From a virus, in the IMG/VR virus record IMGVR_UViG_3300002488_000070, positions 1-25,740 of that record: a DNA stretch of 25,740 nt; one strand, written 5' to 3'. A program made the position numbers and the translations under genes. Of the stretch, positions 22,629-25,740 are shown piece by piece. The stretch's first letter is position 1. Each line of letters starts with the position of its first letter. Below the pieces are notes generated by a model. The model was given only the letters and a program-made list of their open reading frames with translations, did no database searches and was not told the DNA's origin.

Positions 22629-22888
22629 TATAAAGGTAATTTTGCCTTAGATGTTGCTTTCATAAAGTTAAGACGGGTTGCATCCCATTTAAGTCTTTCT
22701 TTAAGTGGTTTTGAAATTAACTTTGTAATTGATTCTATCTCTAAACTATTTGAATCACAATAATGTAATATTGCATCAATATAATTCAACTCCTCTTCTA
22801 CCACAATCTTTTCAATCTCTATGGCAAATTTTTGAGGTGTTAAAAACTTACTTTCAATTACCTTTTCTAATTCTTTACTAGGTTCCAT
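22628..22888 (-). CDS. 33: Late transcription coactivator gp33 (86 aa)
   Basis: I chose the ATG at 22888 (MEPSKELEKVIESKF), with GGAG five bases before; a longer in-frame extension would overlap the upstream gene by over 100 bases. The core KFAIEIEKIVVEEELNYIDA with ILHYCDSNSLEIESITKLIS and KPLKERLKWDATRLNFM follows T4 gp33: F-x-I-E-I-E-K-x-V-x-E-x-x-x-x-Y-(I/L)-(D/E)-A ... I-x-x-x-I-x-x-K-(I)-x-x-x-A. The C-terminus (AKLPL) is short and hydrophobic, as needed for sliding-clamp binding in T4 gp33. It bridges polymerase and clamp at late promoters, in line with the TATAAATA motifs here. The gene overlaps the exonuclease end by 11 bases. Confidence 0.7.
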   Translation of the reverse strand: MEPSKELEKVIESKFLTPQKFAIEIEKIVVEEELNYIDAILHYCDSNSLEIESITKLISKPLKERLKWDATRLNFMKATSKAKLPL

Positions 22889-23558
22889 AGAGCTCCAGTT
22901 TATCGTTAACAAATTTTCTAATATATTGTTGGAGCAATTTAATGTACTTTGCTTTGTCCCTTTCTTCATAGATGACACATTCTCCATTTTCACAAGCCAT
23001 AATAATTACTAATTTTTTAACGGATATTCCCGTTAGTTCATATAACATACAACCATATGCCATACACTGCACAAAATAGTGCTCTACCCAATTTCTTGGT
23101 TTAGGTTTTTTTGATGTTTTAAAATCTATTATCGCTAACTCGCCATCATATTCAGCAATACAATCAACAGTTCCAGCAATACCTAATTCTTTACTATATA
23201 GGGCACCTTCCAGAGCATGAATATTATCTATTTTATTCAGTTTACCCTTTGATATCTTAAAAAGAAAATCTGATATAGGTGGAACTTCAGGAAGTTCTTC
23301 ATTCTTTAAATAATTCTCAGTAAGAGTGTGCATATCAGTTCCACGTCTGGTTGCTGCCTTAGTGATTCTTTCTGCTTCCTCATTACCTACCCTCTTTCTC
23401 CAATTAACAAAGATTTCTTTATTAAAATGACTAGTAACAGAAGTAATAGAAACTAACTTAAGTAACTCATCTTCATCTGGAACAGAATAATAACGAACTC
23501 CATCTATAGTCTCCCTTGATAATTTAGGGAGTTTCACATCAACATGATTAAATTTCAT
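22878..23558 (-). CDS. PD-(D/E)xK exonuclease, RecB/MGME1-like (226 aa)
   Basis: Motifs of the PDDEXK_1 nuclease group are in order: G73-T-D-M-H helix, E117 in HALEGALYS, D132 in GTVDCIAEY, D145-F-K147 in LAIIDFKTSKKPK, and Q164-x-x-x-Y168 in YFVQCMAYGC. This is the E/D...DFK...QxxxY set of the RecB and MGME1-like exonucleases. It likely degrades or trims DNA ends during phage recombination or host DNA breakdown; exact polarity unknown. It follows the unknown 233-aa gene with an ATGA overlap and overlaps gp33. Confidence 0.8.
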   Translation of the reverse strand: MKFNHVDVKLPKLSRETIDGVRYYSVPDEDELLKLVSITSVTSHFNKEIFVNWRKRVGNEEAERITKAATRRGTDMHTLTENYLKNEELPEVPPISDFLFKISKGKLNKIDNIHALEGALYSKELGIAGTVDCIAEYDGELAIIDFKTSKKPKPRNWVEHYFVQCMAYGCMLYELTGISVKKLVIIMACENGECVIYEERDKAKYIKLLQQYIRKFVNDKLELYGT

Positions 23559-24256
23559 TTAAATAAAAAACTCACAGGACATTTACTTTTTGAGTCAGTT
23601 TTAGAAAATAATCTATTAATTACAGATTCTTCAGATTGTTTTTGACTATACATTTTATCATAAGCACCTTGTACTTTTGAAATAACATTAGAATTTCTTT
23701 CTTCTTTTAATGTAAAAGAATCATTTGGATTTTGAGAATGAAATGCAATTCTAAAAAGAGGATCTCCCTTTTTTATTACAACTGGTTTTGATTCATCTAC
23801 TATTGTCATTCCCAAATTACTCATTCGTGACCAGTTTGATAGATTAAACCAACCACTTACAGCAATAAAGTTATTACTATAAGAAGTAATTGGATGATCA
23901 TACATTTCAAACCATATATCATCATCGGTAGTCCAAAACATATGTTTTGGAAACTTTAGTTGAACAACAGGATGAGGTGAAAGAAGGTGTTCATTATCAT
24001 AAACCAATAAATGAGAAATTGATTCATCACAATGAACTTTAATTGGATGTGATGGTTTTCTCTCAATCATGAAAGAAAAATCAATTGGAGATACACCTAT
24101 AAAAACCCTACTAGTTCTATGATTAAAAACAGGGCATTTTGTATAATTAAATTCTTGATTTATAAGATCAGATTCTTTAATTAAAAGATTTGTTGAGGTA
24201 CGGTATGTGATAGAGGAAACAGTATCAATTGTATAATAATTTATTGTCCTATTCAC
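23555..24256 (-). CDS. Conserved-looking phage protein of unknown function (233 aa)
   Basis: The start is GTG at 24256 (GTG AAT AGG) two bases after the phoH stop, with an AGG site in its end. I do not recognise a named family. The middle has PVVQLKFPKHMFWTTDDDIW, FEMYDHPITS and IAVSGWFNLSNWSRMSNLGM, which look like a beta-sandwich. The part KGDPLFRIAFHS ('I-x-K-G-D/T-P-L-x-x-x-x-F') is a motif I recall from hypothetical proteins near phoH or nrd genes in cyanophages. Enzyme motifs and membrane segments are absent. It is translationally coupled to the exonuclease by ATGA. Confidence 0.6.
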   Translation of the reverse strand: MNRTINYYTIDTVSSITYRTSTNLLIKESDLINQEFNYTKCPVFNHRTSRVFIGVSPIDFSFMIERKPSHPIKVHCDESISHLLVYDNEHLLSPHPVVQLKFPKHMFWTTDDDIWFEMYDHPITSYSNNFIAVSGWFNLSNWSRMSNLGMTIVDESKPVVIKKGDPLFRIAFHSQNPNDSFTLKEERNSNVISKVQGAYDKMYSQKQSEESVINRLFSKTDSKSKCPVSFLFK

Positions 24257-24258
24257 TT

Positions 24259-25020
24259 TTACATACCTGCTTCCAATTTAGCAATAAGATACTCTTTAAC
24301 TAGTCCAGAACGAACGATATCATCAATACCAAATTCAATAAGTTCAAAAGATGGCATTGCACGAATTACTTTCATAAAGTCAACAATACCATTTCTCTCA
24401 TTGGTTTTTGTAAGATCTGTTTGAGATGCATCACCACAAAATACAATTTTAGTATTTTCACCAACTCTGGTTATTATACTATCTAATTCATGAAAATTCA
24501 AGTTTTGAAATTCATCAACAATTATAATAGCATCATCAAGTGTAGTTCCTCTTAAGAATGAGGTACTCCAAAACTTAATTGTTTCCTGTGCTCTAAGATT
24601 ACCATAAAGCATCTCAAAGTCTGCATCAGATGGCATCTGGAACATATACTTCACCATATGCTTATATGGTATCTGATAATATGAAGACTTATCTTCATGA
24701 TCACCAGGAAGGAAACCAATTTCACGAGTAGCAACCAAAGATCTAACAATGTAAATCTTATCATAGGGTGTATTTTCACTTAATACATCTTTAAGAGCAT
24801 TATAAAGAGTAATAAATGTTTTTCCTGTTCCTGCAGCACCATAAGCAATTATATGCTTACCTTCATCATAAGAATCAAACAGTCTTTTCTGATTATCAGT
24901 TATTGGTGTGATATCTACCAGATAATCAGTATTTACTGGTTTTTTTCTTTTCATCTGCTTTGCAGTTAGACCAACTCCTATAGGTTGGTCTGTAGATGTT
25001 GCTCTTTTCTTCCTTGCCAT
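24259..25020 (-). CDS. phoH: PhoH family ATPase (253 aa)
   Basis: Walker A is GAAGTGKT at residues 61-68, Walker B is IIIVDEFQN at about 165-173, and GDASQTD follows at about 196; these and AREIGFLPGD (R-E-x-G-F-L-P-G) are the PhoH signature. The length and a basic N-terminal extension (KKRATSTDQ ... KRKKP) fit phage PhoH proteins. PhoH is very common in marine phages. It has been linked to phosphate stress in E. coli, and to RNA or phospholipid metabolism by other lines of work, but its phage role is unresolved. It follows the 94-aa gene directly. Confidence 0.92.
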   Translation of the reverse strand: MARKKRATSTDQPIGVGLTAKQMKRKKPVNTDYLVDITPITDNQKRLFDSYDEGKHIIAYGAAGTGKTFITLYNALKDVLSENTPYDKIYIVRSLVATREIGFLPGDHEDKSSYYQIPYKHMVKYMFQMPSDADFEMLYGNLRAQETIKFWSTSFLRGTTLDDAIIIVDEFQNLNFHELDSIITRVGENTKIVFCGDASQTDLTKTNERNGIVDFMKVIRAMPSFELIEFGIDDIVRSGLVKEYLIAKLEAGM

Positions 25021-25023
25021 TAT

Positions 25024-25308
25024 TTAATCTTCCACAAAAGCATTACCAGTCATACCAACACCCTTTCTAGCTAATCTTCCCGAAATACCACCAGCTTTTT
25101 CAGATTTCTTTAAAACATCAGTCCATCCTGGATGAGTTTTGGCTAATTTATCTTGAAATTCACCAACTTCTCCAACTCCAGCAACTCCCTTTGACCAATC
25201 TTTATCCCAATCAGGATTTTCCTTTCGCCAATCATCATAAGCTTTCATTGTCATTGAAAGTTCTTTTTCTTCACCAGTTTTTAAATTCTTAACAGGATAT
25301 GTAGGCAT
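25024..25308 (-). CDS. Small conserved-looking phage protein (94 aa)
   Basis: It begins MPTYPVKNLKTGEEKELSMT with a MKAYDDWRKENPDWDKDW segment and a Gly/Lys-rich end. The first 45 residues look like FmdB-type zinc ribbon openings (M-P-T-Y-x-x-x-x-x-T-G-E) but have no Cys, so no zinc site is predicted. I recall similar small proteins near phoH in T4-like cyanophages; the function is unknown. It sits between thyX and phoH. Confidence 0.6.
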   Translation of the reverse strand: MPTYPVKNLKTGEEKELSMTMKAYDDWRKENPDWDKDWSKGVAGVGEVGEFQDKLAKTHPGWTDVLKKSEKAGGISGRLARKGVGMTGNAFVED

Positions 25309-25329
25309 AACTCTAAAATTGTGTAAAAT

Positions 25330-25336
25330 TATTTAG
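25330..25336 (-). promoter_or_regulatory. CTAAATA late-promoter-like motif at the end of thyX
   Basis: CTAAATA on the minus strand overlaps the thyX stop and lies 21 bases before the ATG of the 94-aa gene. The motif matches those before gp4 and gp48, but the spacing is shorter and the downstream genes are not obviously late, so chance is possible in such AT-rich DNA. Confidence 0.25.
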
Positions 25337-25740
25337 ACCCATTCAAGGGCTTCTGAGACTGCAGGGAATTGTTCGGTAAATACCTTTCTACATCCTTCTG
25401 CTATTACCATATGCTCTTTTTGAGTACCATGAGCAGATCTTAGATTAATATAATGTATCCAAGAACGACAAGAACCAGTCATATAGATTCTTGTAGGAGT
25501 TGCAAGTGGTAATACCATTCTAGCACACTCTTTTGCAACACCTGCTTCTAACATCTGATTATAAAGATTTGTAGATGCAGTAAATAAAGTTTCAATCTGA
25601 CGATTTAATGTTTCTACAACTTTAGGGTCTAAATCATCAATAGAATTTTGACGATTCTTTTCATCTTGTCTGCGAAGTTCTGGTAAATCAATTTTTCCCA
25701 ATGCAGTACTTGCAGCATATCTTTGAGAAAACTCTTGATA
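25333..25740 (-). CDS. thyX: Flavin-dependent thymidylate synthase ThyX (N-terminus off the right edge)
   Basis: The frame is open to the right edge, so the N-terminal half is missing. The visible part starts YQEFSQRYAAS, the end of the ThyX signature (RHRxxSxNEQSxRY type), with the S-x-R-Y present. The C-terminal part has the conserved TGSCRSWIHYINLRS and AHGTQKEHMVIAEGC (R-x5-6-A-Q-x-E-I-like). ThyX makes dTMP from dUMP with FAD and methylenetetrahydrofolate, supplying thymidine for phage DNA. It is the first gene visible in the minus-strand block that continues with phoH. A TTG at 25701 could be misread as a start but lies inside the gene. Confidence 0.9.
   Translation of the reverse strand, partial: YQEFSQRYAASTALGKIDLPELRRQDEKNRQNSIDDLDPKVVETLNRQIETLFTASTNLYNQMLEAGVAKECARMVLPLATPTRIYMTGSCRSWIHYINLRSAHGTQKEHMVIAEGCRKVFTEQFPAVSEALEWV

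Noticed and set aside
22889-22993. 35-residue extension of gp33
   Set aside because: It overlaps the exonuclease coding region; the ATG at 22888 has GGAG at good spacing and gives the family-like length.
25333-25701. A short independent gene starting at the TTG at 25701
   Set aside because: The frame continues to the window edge with ThyX signature residues upstream, so this is the C-terminal part of thyX.

Overview
This window is part of a T4-like (myovirus-type) bacteriophage genome, most likely a marine cyanophage or a close relative that infects SAR11. The evidence is the gene set. T4 baseplate/tail homologues (gp26, gp27-like, gp5-like, gp48, gp53, a gp54/gp19-fold protein) and the head-completion protein gp4 sit beside the T4 order gp33-gp59-gp32, and PhoH and ThyX lie next to these. 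The DNA is strongly AT-rich, coding density is very high, most genes abut or overlap (often as TAATG or ATGA), and the tail fibres carry motifs typical of marine T4-like phages. There are no tRNAs, no CRISPR, no insertion sequences and no gap over about 100 bases without a gene.

Layout. (1) Positions 1-8108, minus strand: three large fibre or virion-surface proteins. The first to be transcribed is an 1103-aa beta-helix protein, then a 738-aa protein with six repeats, then an 862+ aa fibre that runs off the left edge. (2) Positions 8118-16696, minus strand: the tail-building module. In transcription order it holds a tail-tube-fold protein, gp26, a 57-aa reading frame too short for most gene finders, two tape-measure-position proteins, a gp27-like hub, a gp5-like OB-fold protein, a 623-aa structural protein and a small spike-like protein. 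This matches the general contractile-tail order chaperone - tape measure - hub - spike. (3) Positions 16735-19881, plus strand: an oppositely oriented late cassette of gp4, an unknown 115-aa protein, gp48 and gp53. (4) Positions 19914-25740, minus strand: the replication/transcription module, holding partial thyX, a small conserved gene, phoH, an unknown gene, a RecB-like exonuclease, gp33, a 2OG-Fe(II) oxygenase, gp59, two small genes and gp32.

Regulation. Late-promoter-like motifs (TATAAATA, GATAAATA or CTAAATA) precede gp26, the 623-aa gene, gp4, the tube-fold gene and gp48. The 38-bp gap between the divergent gp4 and tube-fold genes carries CTAAATA on both strands. A near-consensus sigma-70 promoter precedes gp32. 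A strong hairpin between the convergent gp53 and gp32 genes looks like a two-way terminator.

The most notable find is at the end of gp26. A slippery heptamer TTTTTTC has a Shine-Dalgarno-like GGAGGG 9 nt upstream and a small hairpin 6 nt downstream, and a -1 shift there would fuse gp26 to the 57-aa frame. This is the arrangement of the lambda G/GT tail chaperone, placed directly before the tape-measure candidate. It suggests that gp26 plus the small frame is a frameshifted tail assembly chaperone pair in this T4-like phage.
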